Shown: positions 1 through 10,230, counted from the stretch's first letter. The stretch: DNA of 64,000 bases from Ixodes scapularis (GCF_016920785.2 NW_024609857.1:130751094-130815093); one strand, 5' to 3'. The notes: a model not told the origin generated them from the letters alone. A program made the numbers and translations.

Positions 1-488
1 TGTATTCCGCGGCCGCCAGAACCGGAACCATGGTCGATGGGAGCCGTTGTAAAAACAACTCACGCAGGAGGTGGTTGTTGGGGTCTTGGTTCTGGGTTCC
101 CAGCAGCTGACGCATTCGGTGGAGAAGCTGGGACGATTCGTCTGTCACCGAGCTCCTCGGTGTTAAGGAGTTGCTGAAGCCTGTTGCGCTCCGACTCGGT
201 CTTTCGGTCAAGAATTGCGGCCTTCAGTTGGTCGAAGGGGCTGACCGGATCCGGAGTGGCCAGAATGTCGGCTAGCTCCTCGGCGACGTCGGCTGGCAAG
301 GAGGACACGGTGTAAAGGTACCGCGTCTCCTGGCTGGTGATGTGCCGGAGACGGAACTGGGCCTCAACTTGCATGAGCCATACGATCGGATTTTTCGGCC
401 AAAAAGGTGGCAGCCGAAAATTCTGGATCACTGCCAAGGGTGAATGAAGGGCGTCACCGTCAGGAGCGTTGGACGCGCCGGCATCCAT
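1..488 (-). pseudogene. Ty3-like retrotransposon Gag, frameshifted and cut by window edge
   Basis: The reading frame starts at the ATG ending at 488 and runs 142 codons to a stop at about 60. The first ~100 residues resemble the short Gag protein of tick Ty3-like elements: a block with LPPFWPKNPIVWLMQVEAQF, then ITSQETRYLYTVSSL, then NRLQQLLNTEELGDRR. After GDRR the frame turns into a proline-rich tail unlike the family. The next frame, however, carries the expected continuation (QLLHRMRQLLG, then LLRELFLQRLPS) up to base 1, so about one extra base near 145-152 broke the gene. The ATG was chosen because the homology begins just after it and the LTR and primer-site candidates lie upstream. Family assignment is from memory of similar proteins. 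The downstream pol would lie outside the window. Confidence 0.75.
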
Positions 489-520
489 CGGAGCAGCAGA
501 CCTTGAAGGAGCGAGTTCGA

Positions 521-533
521 TTCCGGGTCACCA
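521..533 (-). other. candidate primer-binding site of the Ty3-like element
   Basis: On the minus strand the sequence TGGTGACCCGGAA begins four bases inside the proposed LTR and ends in the position expected for a tRNA-primed site (TGG pairs with the CCA end of a tRNA). I could not name the tRNA. It lies between the LTR and the gag start, the correct order for an LTR element. Confidence 0.4.
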
Positions 534-537
534 AATC

Positions 538-714
538 TGTTGGGAGCTGGGACGAAAGGAACCAGCTCGGACAGCGTTTGGATTCGAACTGTTTTAATCG
601 CTCGCGCTGCACAGGCAGCTGAACCTCGTCGTCGTCGTTCATGGCGAAGGCTGGCTTTGAGTGTCGCTACAAGGTCTTTTTGAAAAGTATGACAGATAGT
701 CAAAGGATATAACA
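538..714 (-). mobile_element. candidate 5' LTR of the Ty3-like element
   Basis: The block starts TGTTGGGAGC and ends GATATAACA on the plus strand, so it is bounded by TGTT and AACA as LTRs usually are (TG...CA). It sits immediately upstream of the primer-site candidate and gag on the minus strand. At 177 bp it is short for an LTR. The second LTR is outside the window, so the boundaries cannot be confirmed here. Confidence 0.45.
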
Positions 715-1193
715 AGCTCCCACCTCAGACTTTAAAGCACACCGATAGCTAACCGAGTTGCTCATCCTCGACAATTGCTTCCCCGAGAACCCCGGTGCAA
801 AGCGGTTAAACCTGTGTTATCATGTTCCGCTTCTGCAGTTTTTCTCTCTGACCTAACAAGCGGTCATCATGCATGTAGTCACGATTATCTGATCAGAGAG
901 CTTCAGTAGATTGTACGCTGCGGAAAGCGAGCCTAGCGGACACGTGATCAATCCATGCTTCGAACTGACGTCACGAGCTCCCGCTAGCAAATCAAAGCTC
1001 TAGTATACGGTTTACTCAAACTTCCTAGCATCTTGGGTGGACGGATGCTCGATATTTTGCGGCGGGTTGCAGAGTGAATAAGAGGAAGAATTAGTAATGC
1101 GAAACTACCGATATAGTATATCGAGAGTGTAGACCTTGTTGGAGCTGCTATCGATCATTTCGACAAATAGGAGCGAAACATAGTTGTGACGAT
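715..1193. other. no recognisable feature
   Basis: Stops occur in all frames and I see no long repeat or inverted repeat. Confidence 0.5.
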
Positions 1194-1358
1194 ATTAGGC
1201 TCGTTTGATTTACCTGCCCCTCTTGCACCGATGCAGAAAACTCTAGGGCAGTGCACTTGCGGTTCGTGTGTAGAGAGAGATACGACCGGAAGCACAGCAC
1301 TTTACATACACTTTTTTGCAGCGGTACAGGAGGTGCGGGTAAATCGAGCGAGCCTAAT
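1194..1358. repeat. 165-bp imperfect palindrome (foldback)
   Basis: The left arm begins ATTAGGCTCG and the right arm ends CGAGCCTAAT, its exact reverse complement. Inside, GATTTACCTGCCCCTCTTGC pairs with a diverged copy (GATTTACCCGCACCTCCTGT on the other strand). Arms are about 75-80 bases and the centre is near 1276. Because of this symmetry the two strands encode similar peptides (LDLPAPPVPLQK and FDLPAPLAPMQK), which are shadows of the palindrome, not genes. A foldback MITE is the simplest reading. Confidence 0.8.
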
Positions 1359-2706
1359 GCCAGCCGTTCACAGGTACCGGTAAATGTCGTCCCGTGGCGA
1401 TTTCCAGACCAACGAACACGCACGCACTTTGCATATTCCAAAAACAGAAAAAATATAAAAACATAGCGGTGTGTTGTGTCGTTCCTGCTACTTATAGCTG
1501 CGAGGGGCACGATTGAACTCGTGCTCCGAGAAACTCCCGTGCTTCGAGCTGCGTAAGAACACACAGACAGAAACGCTGGGTGCGGGTAGGCTTTCGAATT
1601 TTCAAGGCGTGAAGCCTTCATTCCGGAGCGAGGTCGAGAAACACGGCTGCGGAAAGGCGCAGACTCGGCCAAGACTTGGCGGACCCGTTAGAAGAACACG
1701 GAGCGGGCAGACGACGAAAGGCAGACGCTATCGTTGATGACGCTGCCAATCAGCTGCCACGAGGCGGCTCTGTGCCAATGCAAGGCGGAGCGGCGCAACC
1801 CACCCTTCAGGTGTCGCACACTCCCTATACGGCGTGCAAGTGTTCAGGAACACGTATTTTGTCGCATCGGAAGCGCAAGAAATGGCACGCGCAGGGACTG
1901 CACGAGGACGCGACAGCCAAGTCCTCGCCGACATTGGTTCAGGTCGGTAGGAGAAGGATGAAATGTGACTGCTTTGGACGGGTAGAAAAAAAAACAACAA
2001 CAAAATAACAAAAACAGAACATACGGGTTCCTCCATCCGGTCAAGTTTCTAGACGGAAGTTCTAGTACTACACTTCGTACACGATGTGACATCTGGCGTG
2101 ACATCTGGCGTGACAAAAAAGACCTTCTACTGTAACTGCAGTATATATAGACACCAGCACTCGATACACTCTGGCTGCCCGCACAATTTGAAACTGACAC
2201 TCTCTAATTACGTTTCATACCCAGAAAATCCATACGAAGAATAATGCCTACCGCAGGATTTTGGGGAGTTGGTAGTGATTCTCACATAACGGTGACCGCC
2301 ACGGCTCTCTTCAATTGCAGACAGTGTGAAGGCACTGTCTGGGGCGTGTTTCCTTCTTGTTTGCCGGTCCTGTCACATCGGCCATACAAACACAGTCTAC
2401 AACACATGTTCGAACCGTACACGCGTATAAAAACAACGTGCTTCGAGCATGCGTGGGACGCAGATATTTCTGACATCGTGTGTTTGATGTCCGAGCAGCC
2501 CCACTGCGGTTCGAGTGCCTCTGTTCTGCAATAAAATCGCCTCAAATACAAAAAAAAAACAAAAAAAAAAAACATAATGAATGGGCGGACAATAAAACAC
2601 ACAGCGACCTGGCCTCACTGGCTTTGCAGAGCGGGATATTATTGGCACATTTTATTATTTAGGGGAGTCTGAGAGTACAAACGGGGAGAGGGCACAAAAC
2701 ACGTTA
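1359..2706. other. no supported gene; short tandem duplication and A-rich tracts
   Basis: The open frames here have no family I recognise. At 2086-2114 a 12-bp unit (gtgacatctggc) occurs twice plus five bases. Around 2549-2571 there is an A-rich stretch interrupted by single C residues. Nothing else stands out. Confidence 0.5.
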
Positions 2707-3981
2707 AGGACGGTCCGATAAGTACTTAGCCTCACCGCCTGATGGCGCCACTATCGCAAGAGAATTTACTATCGTGTAGTACATTCTCGTAGACGGCTAC
2801 TATCGAAATTTCAACGGAATCGGACTCGTAGTTTTGTTTCGACCGCATGTGGAAGCGGGCGTGTCCGCGAATTTTAGAAAAATGTAAAAGAGCAATATCG
2901 GTCTTGTTTTTGGAAGGGACATCGCGCAGTGAAATCAAAAGAGCACTTGGATGCTGTGTACGGTGACTCTTCTCCTTCGATGGCGATTGTCAAAAATTGG
3001 TTTAACGAGTTTCAACGTGGTCGCACATCGGTTTTTGATGAGTCACGCCCACGTGCCCTGAAAACGGCTACCACGGAGAATAATGTGACAAAAATCCACG
3101 ATCTCGTGTTGGCAGACCACCGATTGAAGGTAAGCCAGATAGCTCAGACAGTAGGCATCTCAATAGACTGCGTGGGTTATATCCTGCATGAAATTTTGGG
3201 CATGAGAAAGCTGTCGGCGCGATGGGTGCCGCGTTTGCTCACTCCGGACAACAAGCGCAACCGTGCGACCACTTCAGAGCAGCGTTTGACGCTGTTCAAG
3301 CACAATCCGAAGGAGTTTCTGCGTCGTTTCGTGATTGTCGACGAAACATGGATCCACTGGTACACACCAGAGACCAAGAGACAGTCGAAACAGTGGACTT
3401 CACCCGGCGAACGTGCTCCGAAGAAGGCGAAGACTGTCCTATCGGCCGGAAAGGTGATGGCCACCGTTTTCTGGGATTCACAAGGTGTGATAAACATCGA
3501 ATACCTAGAGAAAGGCAAAACGGTCACAGGGCGGTACTATGTCGAATTATTGGGCCGATTCGACACCGAATCGCAGAAAACACGGGCCTACTTGGCAAAG
3601 AAAAAGTGCTCTTCCACCATGACAACGCACCGGCACAGACCTCCGACCTCGCTACGGCCAAATTGGTCGAATTGGGCTACGAACTGCTGCCCCATCCACC
3701 GTATTCTCCAGATTTGGTCCCGTGCGACTTCTTTTTGTTTTCAAACTTGAAATAGTCACTCGCCGGGCAGAAATTCGAGTCGAATGAGGAGGTCATCGCC
3801 GCCACGGAAGCCTACTTAGCAGACCTCGAGAAAACATATTTTTCAGATGGGTTAAAGAAGTTGGAGCATCGCTGGGTCAAGTGTATCGAACTAAAAGGAG
3901 ACTGTATTAAAAAATTAATCGTCACTTTTCCAAAAAAATTTTGTTTTTCTTTTGTAGGCTAAACACTTATCGGACCACCCT
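2707..3981 (+). mobile_element. mariner-family DNA transposon, inactivated
   Basis: The terminal inverted repeats share GGTCCGATAAGT followed by TTAGCCT (left about 2707-2732, right about 3956-3981 on the other strand). TA dinucleotides adjoin both ends, as expected for mariner insertion. The ~1.27-kb length is that of a full mariner, and the interior is a single broken transposase gene. The exact outermost base of each TIR is ambiguous by one or two positions. Confidence 0.88.
2847..3962 (+). pseudogene. mariner transposase pseudogene
   Basis: Mariner transposases cut and paste their element at TA sites using a DD34D catalytic triad. The N-terminal helix-turn-helix region starts at an ATG near 2847 and contains VLFLEGTSRSEIK; an extra base near 2948 then shifts the frame. 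The central frame (2929-3600) holds GMRKLSARWVPRLLTP and the first aspartate in VDETWIHWYTPET (codon 3340-3342). A missing base near 3600-3608 shifts the frame again before HHDNAPAQTSD (second Asp, 3621-3623) and PPYSPDLVPCDFFLF (third Asp, 34 residues later). A stop at 3753-3755 follows SNLK, and the last part (FESNEEVIAA, LEHRWVKCIELKGD) is still readable. All three aspartates survive, but two frameshifts and one stop make it non-functional. Confidence 0.92.
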
Positions 3982-4036
3982 ATATCTGTTTCAAAGCAAT
4001 AGCGTCTGGCGTTCGCCTCTTCAGACTTCGCCAACG

Positions 4037-4293
4037 TAGACGCTTTACAAACGAGCCAGATTCCAGCCGCCATTGCTGACCTTCTCTCGTCTTACCGGGA
4101 TGCCGAGCCACTGAAACGGCCGTTAACGAGCCTTCACAAAGGCATATGCTGGGGAGAGGGATACACACGAAGCTAAAATGACAATAACCTGGCCTACTAT
4201 GGTAATGATGGAGTGAAGTAAACGAAATAAAAGGAAACAAAAACTACAGGTCGGTTATGCCGGCGCCCGTGCACAGCTGCTACAAAGAGTCTG
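4037..4293 (+). mobile_element. MITE, TAGACGCTTTA family, copy A (degraded)
   Basis: This block aligns by eye over its whole length with 30323-30579, sharing GACGCTTTAC at the start, GCCGCCATTGCTGACCTTCT, then CAATAACCTGGCCT and a final GCACAGCTGCT.CAAAG. The right terminus is mutated (GTCTG instead of GTCTA). It lies about 55 bp outside the mariner right end. It has no coding capacity. Confidence 0.8.
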
Positions 4294-4476
4294 CAGAGTT
4301 CATTTTAACACGATCAAAGTGTGCCAGCTGCCCGGCTTCTTTATTGACCTTCTTATACACGCTGTTTTCGCCCGATGCCCGCCATTTGTCGTTTTGACCA
4401 AGCCGGTAGCGGAAGCACAAAATTGATTTATCCGACAATCTGAAAGCGATTGATTTTAGACCGCTTCTACGCTCGT

Positions 4477-4479
<3 letters not shown>

Positions 4480-4527
<48 letters not shown>
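4480..4527. repeat. (AT)n microsatellite
   Basis: About 24 uninterrupted AT units abut the left arm of the hairpin at 4523-4677. Confidence 0.95.
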
Positions 4528-4530
<3 letters not shown>

Positions 4531-4677
4531 GAATATGTGCAGATGAATGAACCGTGCTTAATCCAATGAATTACTCCGCTCCGCCGTTTTTTGGCTTTCG
4601 GCGGGTTCCTGAAAACTTTGATTCTTTGATTGATTGGATTAAGCACGGTTCATTCATCTGCACATATTCGTTTATAT
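4523..4677. repeat. perfect 45-bp inverted repeat between AT microsatellites
   Basis: The left arm (4523-4567) begins ATATAAACGAATATGTGC and the right arm (4633-4677) ends GCACATATTCGTTTATAT. The arms look identical, with a 65-base loop. The arms run directly into the AT repeat on the left. Confidence 0.9.
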
Positions 4678-4718
4678 CCTCCTCGGAGACCACGTACGAT
4701 GACGTGAAGTGCCCGTGT

Positions 4719-4720
<2 letters not shown>

Positions 4721-4815
<95 letters not shown>
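4721..4815. repeat. (TA)n microsatellite
   Basis: About 47 TA units without visible interruption. Tyr-Ile repeat ORFs on both strands here are artefacts of this repeat. Confidence 0.97.
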
Positions 4816-4817
<2 letters not shown>

Positions 4818-4883
4818 TGTTGCGTAGGACGACGAAAAGTGCATAGGAAAGTAAACGTAAAGAAAAGTAAACGGAAAGTAAAA

Positions 4884-4890
<7 letters not shown>

Positions 4891-4925
<35 letters not shown>
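4891..4925. repeat. (AT)n microsatellite
   Basis: A run of AT units directly follows an oligo-A tract. Confidence 0.95.
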
Positions 4926-4927
<2 letters not shown>

Positions 4928-5100
4928 TTTTAATCGGTATACATTTTTAGTTTTGGGAAATGGGCATTTTTTAAATATTATTTTTAAGTTGTTTATCCCA
5001 CTCACAACTTGGAGGCTAGTAACTTGAGGGAATGGACATGCACACATTACCCGTGCTTTAGACGAAACGAAAAGGAGCGCTATATACTAAAAGAGCACTG

Positions 5101-5234
5101 TTGTAAATGCGAGACTGGGGATAGGGACAAGGGACGAAAACACAGGACGACATGGACGACACGGACAAGAACGACACGCCCGTGTCGTTATGTGTTTTCG
5201 TCTCTTGTCCCTCTCCCCAGTCTCGGGTTTACAA
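5101..5234. repeat. palindrome of the GAGACTGGGG family
   Basis: The left arm starts TTGTAAATGCGAGACTGGGG and the right arm ends CCCCAGTCTCGGGTTTACAA. The arms continue through AGGGACAAGGGACGAAAACA and its complement to a short central spacer. The same outer sequence forms the palindrome at 20411-20529, so this is a dispersed repeat. Its origin is uncertain; an inverted dimer of a retroelement leader is one possibility. Confidence 0.85.
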
Positions 5235-6357
5235 CTATGCTCAAATTATACCAGCTAGTTTGTACTCCCTTACCGTTTCTTCATTACATGCTAAAAGGCT
5301 TTTTACGTTCCAACAAACGTCAGAGAAGGCCCACGTGCTTTCCTTGTCTTCGTTGCTTTGATTTTCATGTGTAATTTGGGGACGAAGTTAGCCAGCGTCA
5401 CTCAGCTTTGCTCACTTGGGCAAGCGGTGTCACTGATTTCATGCCATTGGCCAATCTTTGATGAGATCAAGTTTTCGATATATTTGCGACTCCAGCGAAA
5501 TCGACGCCACGTAGCAGCAAGGCCGAGAAGCCCAAGAGTGGAGGTCGTTTTGACTCTGTGGTCTGCTATCGCTGCTTGGTTCTCGTAGGCAGCATAGAAA
5601 CAAACATCGTTTCCAGTAATTATTTTTATGCTTCCGCCGTGTCATTCCTACGCACTGACTAGAAGAAGGTTTCTACGTCGAAAAATGGCTTTGCTTTCAA
5701 ATGTAACACTGATTTTACGCTGCAGTGCAGGAATTTGTGGTGGTCCGCGTGCTGAACGACGAAAACGACCTCCTTTCGTCCGCCCTTTTGCCTGAGCAGC
5801 GCGCCCTTTATAGTTCGCCCGAGTCGCGAATACCGAGCGACGAAATTTGTAAAGTTAAGTCATTGTAAAGTCTAAGACGTTAATTTTTTTTTAAAATTCC
5901 GTTAAACGTTTACATTTATGGGACAGCTCTTATGGCTTGCCCAATGTTGCCTCGATGACGCCAGTGTACCTTGACATTGTTGCGTCATCCCAAGGGCGCT
6001 CTGAATGCATTGCATTCATAGACGCCCTATCGCCCCTCCCCCCGCCCCCCCTCCTTCCACTTGGTCCTCTTTTTTTTGCGTTCTACTTTTGAGGTTTCTA
6101 AGTGCTCTGTGAAGTCACATAGCTCTGTGACGCCATAGTATCACGTGGCGTGACCTGAAGTCACGTCACGTGATGTTAGATAGACGACGCCATGAGATCC
6201 TGTGACATCCTAACGTCACAATGTCATGTGACGTCACGTGACACTCTGACGGCTTTATATTTTCCCAAAACACTCGCAATGTGCCCTTAGTGTTCCCGCA
6301 AAAGGAGGAGCTCGAGGGTGCCATACAAATTATATGCATTACGCTTTTAAAAAATCC
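5235..6357. other. no supported gene; small hairpin and CACGTG-rich stretch
   Basis: A hairpin at 5993-6028 pairs AGGGCG and GAATGCA with TGCATTC and CGCCCT. From about 6140 to 6242 the motif TCACGTGAC or GTGACGTCACGTGAC recurs several times, forming overlapping palindromes. No coding region is recognised. Confidence 0.5.
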
Positions 6358-6981
6358 TAAAGAGACAACCATTTTTTGAAAATCTTCGGGAGTGGACGCT
6401 TTGACGTTAGCCACGTGTGTCCCAGTGCTACTCGGAATCACTTCCTAACGTTAATAACCGAATCAAGTTGACCGAGAGGTTTTTTTTCTAAGAATGGCAG
6501 TCGACAAATAAATTCGAGAAGTCTTCGCAACTCGGAGACAGGGCAAGCGGCCACGTGACCTTGTGTCTACCCTACGCCACCAACGTTAATCAAAGCCACT
6601 CGCTGGGGTCGGCAAAGTAGAACACGCGTTCCGAGCTCCAGGCATTGTTAAGCCGGGGTCACACTGCTTATACATCGTACAAAAGATAGTCTGAAAACAC
6701 GAGCCACGGTTGATAGTGGAGCTTGTTGGTACATACTTGTATATATATTTGACAGCTTGAACCAGGGGAAAATATAGAGAAATTGAGACAGGAGAGAATA
6801 GACAGCTGACTACCGACGATTATTTAGTGGGAACTTCTTTTTCCTTGCGTGTTTTCAGACACCAACAAAAATTATTACATATTAAAACCTATTATACTAA
6901 TATAATAATGCATGTGTATGTTTACAAAATTTTCACATTACCTAAACCTAAACTAATATTTTAAATTCACCCGCCACAAGC

Positions 6982-7425
6982 TCATACTGCCATTTTCTGG
7001 ACCGTGACGCACCGTAGATATTGTCTCTCCTTTTTGTGAATAGTGATGGACGGGGTGCTGACGCACCCACTCGCTTGTTCTTCGATAGCAAGCGCCTCGA
7101 GCATCTTGCGCGCATGAGTATTGTTATTACTGGCTAGGATGGTTATGTCCTTGAACGCTGCACTGCAGTGGCAAGTCCTGCAATGAGCTGCAAGATGCCC
7201 TGCCGACGTTCCTTTAAGGGATGCTGCGTGCTCGCGGGCTCTGTCGTTAATGCATCGGCCCGTCTGGCCGATGTAGCACTTCCCGCATGAAAGGGGAATG
7301 TTGTAAACCACTCCTGTCATGCATGGTACATATTGTGTTCTGTGGGCAATGTCGCACGTTTTTTCTTTGCCTGTTCTGTTTTTAACTCGTCTGCGCATGG
7401 AGTACGCTTTGTTAGGCGCGTTTGT
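6982..7425 (-). pseudogene. Penelope-like element C-terminus with GIY-YIG endonuclease (truncated copy)
   Basis: Penelope-like elements encode a reverse transcriptase followed by a GIY-YIG nuclease that nicks the target DNA. This copy retains only the linker and nuclease. It begins near APNKAYSM, followed by CDIAHRTQYVPC, then the nuclease core GVVYNIPLSCGKCYIGQTGR, where VVYNI and CYIG are the GIY and YIG positions, and INDRAREH. It ends with CVSTPSITIHKKERQYL and a stop near 6982. The frame is open but lacks any RT domain, so it cannot be autonomous. Residues upstream of PNKAYS on this strand are the antisense of the plus copy, not protein. Confidence 0.85.
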
Positions 7426-7460
7426 TAGGCACGTTTGCTGGAGGTACGAACCCCGGTCAG

Positions 7461-8263
7461 CAAAAGGGTTTCTGCCGTTTACCTCTGGCCACTCAAGAAC
7501 TATTAAGAGAGGTATCGCCAGCACGGCGTTAGTTTCTGCCTTAAACAAATCATGTAAACACCAGATAGGGCAGAGCTTTGAAAAACAGATGTCACGATTA
7601 CGGAATTCGGGATACCCAACAAGTATCTTGGTACCCGTTTGTGAGACCATCTGCAGAAACTTGAAGAGTGCAAAGTCGGGCAAAAAAGTAAACGAGGAAA
7701 CCCGAAGGAAGATCGCTGTGCTACCATACGTTCACGGGATTACGCACAAATTGAAAAAGATCGCCGCGAGGAATGAGATCCAAGTAGTATGCTCCGCGCC
7801 TAACAAAGCGTACTCCATGTGCAGACGAGTTAACAACAGAACAGGCAAAGAAAAAACGTGCGACATTGCCCACAGAACACAATATGTACCATGCATGACA
7901 GGAGTGGTTTACAACATTCCCCTTTCATGCGGGAAGTGCTACATCGGCCAGACGGGCCGATGCATTAACGACAGAGCCCGCGAGCACGCAGCATCCCTTA
8001 AAGGAACGTCGGCAGGGCATCTTGCAGCTCATTGCAGGACTTGCCACTGCAGTGCAGCGTTTAAGGACATAACTAGAGCTTATTTAGTGGCACTAGACAT
8101 AACCATCCTAGCCAGTAATAACAATACTCATGCGCGCGAGATGCTCGAGGCGCTTGCTATCGAAGAACAAGCGAGTGGGTGCGTCAGCACCCCGTCCATC
8201 ACTATTCACAAAAAGGAGAAACAATATCTACGGTGCGTCACGGTCCAGAAAATGGTAGTATGA
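7461..8263 (+). pseudogene. Penelope-like element, RT C-terminus plus GIY-YIG endonuclease (5'-truncated)
   Basis: The frame is open from about 7461 with LPFTSGHSRTIKRG and LRNSGYP, then AVLPYVHGITHKLKKIAARN, which matches the region between the RT and endonuclease of Penelope-like proteins. It continues through the same GIY-YIG core as the minus copy (VVYNIPLSCGKCYIGQTGR) to a stop at 8261-8263. Relative to the minus copy it carries ten extra residues (TRAYLVALDI, about 8070-8099), bounded by repeated GACATAAC. The catalytic RT motifs are absent. Confidence 0.85.
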
Positions 8264-9124
8264 GCTTGTGGCGGGTGAATTTAAAATATTAGTTTAGGTT
8301 TAGGTAATGTGAAAATTTTGTAAACATACACATGCATTATTATATTAGTATAATAGGTTTTAATATGTAATAATTTTTGTTGGTGTCTGAAAACACGCAA
8401 GGAAAAAGAAGTTCCCACTAAATAATCGTTGGTAGTCAGCTGTCTATTCTCTCCTGTCTCAATTTCTCTATATCTTCCCCTGGTTCAAGCTGTCAAATAT
8501 ATATACACGAGCCACAGCAATATCCGAAGTTCGAATGCCGCCTGCCAAGTTTCTCCTTGAACGCATTGCCACCCGGCACTCCAAGCAGGGATCTCGCGAT
8601 GACCCGCGTTCGAATCTGTATGCAGACTCGTTCGTATAATGTTTAAGCAGTGTGAACCCGGCTTTAGAGTTCGGTTATTCTCATCACCGCAGTAGTTGGA
8701 CACGAGCCATTACCCGAGTGTCCCCCGAGGCATTGATTGTTACGAGCCTAAGTCGATTGCTCTCGCAGTTCTCCTGTCGAATCTACGGGCCTTGCTCAGT
8801 TTTCGTCAGGCGGGGGGTTTCGGTCGTACAATTACGTCATCAAGCTTTGCTAAGGCAAGACTGAAAGAAATAGTCCCCTTTTAGTTTATTATTTTAAATT
8901 TCACCGCGACAAAGAAGATACTGAAGTAGTGGCGGTCCGTGCGAGTATACTTGGGCCAGACCAGGACCCGTACGTCTCTGAAAAGCCATAAACATTTCAA
9001 CCCGATATTGTTTTATGACTCCTTTAAGAGGTGCATTAATGTATTCCCACGCCGAATTCATGTCTCGTTATTTAAGATGCTTTCTGAGGTTCAGATTTTC
9101 GAAAAAAATGCAACAGCAGCCTAA

Positions 9125-10016
9125 AAGGTTTTAGCGGCTATTTTTGTCCCTCTATGCGTAGATGCCGAGTTCCTTTTAATCCAGCTCGAACGGAACATCT
9201 CCGCATATTTTGATGCGATGTAAAACGAGAAATGGAGCATCTGAGTGGACGTGGAGCTTGGTTTCGCGAGAGCGTTAATTGCTCAAATTACTAGGAATCT
9301 GGGAGGCGGCGACGACGACAGCCTACGAAAATTATGGCTGTGGGAAGGCGGAAAAGTAAATGAAACCCGTTCGTGATGAGGAGCGGAGGCCGTGCAACAA
9401 ATACAAAGTGGATTTTATTTTTAGATGTCGGAGTTTGTTTGGACTCAAGACCACGCGCGCTTAAAAATAAATTTGCCAAAATCACGTTTTTTTTAGTTTT
9501 TTTTAGAGGACGTCATCATTAACTTTGGCAGCATTTATAAATTTTTCTCTGGGATTTTATTCTTCACGCTTGGCGAAGACAAAGCTGGACGGGTATTATT
9601 CCGGAGAATAGAGGCGAAAGGACGACCGCGGTTCGAGTTCAACCAGGTTCGACTTCTTCGAACTTTCCACGTAAAGTGCGACGTAAGTTCGACTGAAGTT
9701 AAACTTTTGTGCACATGAGCGAAAGTTTTAAAACGGGCGAAGGATACGTGCTGAAGAAAATGTGTAATATTTTTGTTTGTAGATTGTTTAAATTTTTTAT
9801 TTCAGGTTAATAAACTTACTAGCGCATTAAAATTGCGCATCTTTGGTTCTTTTCTCCCAAGGATTGATAATTATTTTATACGAAACATGAAATAAACCAC
9901 CTTATAAAATATCTGTCTCCCGAAATTCGAAGCCGTGTTTGCAGGCGTCTGGCAACGCTGCCCCTAAATCGAACTTGGTCGGATTTTCTTAAAAGTTCGA
10001 GGGTTCGCCGAACCAA
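9125..10016. other. no recognisable feature
   Basis: No ORF with a known family, no long repeat and no convincing inverted repeat was found. Confidence 0.5.
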
Positions 10017-10230
10017 TAAACCGATCTCGCCAAGCGTTCGGCGCATGCGTGACGCCGCCATAACTTTAGTTCACAGGAGGCAGACGGCAGTGCACGAGAG
10101 GGCTCGTGCCGTCTCGTGCTCTACACGCGCAGAGCTCCAGCGAGGTTCTCGCACGTGCAGAAAAACTGAGGTTCCCTCGATGCATTGCGGCAGCGGTGGC
10201 GTAGTCAAACTGGCTGGTGAGATCGGTCTA
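10017..10230 (+). mobile_element. MITE, TAGACCGATCTC family, copy 1
   Basis: It aligns over its length with 59901-60114 and, in reverse, 53081-53293. Shared landmarks are GCGCATGCGTG, CATAACTTTAGTTCA, GAGGCAGACGGC and GATGCATTGCGG or GGTGCATTGCGG. The right end is GGTGAGATCGGTCTA; the left end is diverged (TAAACCGATCTCGCC). It has no coding potential. Confidence 0.85.

Larger units (their letters stand above)
6741..8504. mobile_element. Penelope-like element, two 5'-truncated copies head to head
   Basis: The minus copy (6741 to about 7425) and the plus copy (about 7461-8504) carry the same GIY-YIG coding end and the same ~220-bp 3' region, in opposite orientation, so the block is a long inverted repeat with a short unpaired centre. 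The 10-bp sequence CACGAGCCAC occurs at 6698-6707 and again at 8506-8515, consistent with a target duplication, with about 33 extra bases on the left. Head-to-head truncated copies are a known habit of Penelope-like elements. Confidence 0.85.
6651..8663. mobile_element. TTA-flanked TIR element carrying the Penelope pair
   Basis: Its ends are AGCCGGGGTCACACTGCTTA and the complement of TAAGCAGTGTGAACCCGGCT. Both are flanked by TTA (6648-6650 and 8664-8666), and the undisrupted related sequence at 20643-21278 has a single TTA at that point. A 3-bp TTA duplication fits PIF/Harbinger-type insertion. No transposase is present. Confidence 0.75.
6358..9124. mobile_element. TTAA-type MITE, related to 20643-21278, expanded by a nested insertion
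   Basis: Sequence on both sides of the inner insertion aligns with the MITE at 20643-21278: CTAACGTTAAT, GCCACGTGA, GGCATTGTTA before it, and TTGGACACG, CGAGCC.AAGTCGA, TACGTCATCAA after it. The outer ends are diverged (CTAAAGAGACAACC on the left, GCAACAGCAGCCTAA on the right). Boundaries are approximate. Confidence 0.55.

Noticed and set aside
511..533. tRNA T-arm-like GTTCGATTCC followed by CCA
   Set aside because: The distance from the T-loop to CCA is about five bases too short for a tRNA 3' end; it fits a retroelement primer site better.
1148..1672. 174-residue minus-strand ORF
   Set aside because: Its recognisable part mirrors the plus strand because of the palindrome at 1194-1358; no family resemblance.
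4554..5047. Long Tyr-Ile repeat ORFs on both strands
   Set aside because: Direct translation of (TA)n microsatellites; frames on both strands are artefacts.
6140..6242. Repeated CACGTG as a bHLH-bound promoter
   Set aside because: No gene is adjacent, and the repeats look like simple-sequence duplication; regulatory role unsupported.
7319..7460. N-terminal part of the 314-residue plus ORF
   Set aside because: It is the antisense of the minus Penelope copy; homology to Penelope protein begins only near 7461.
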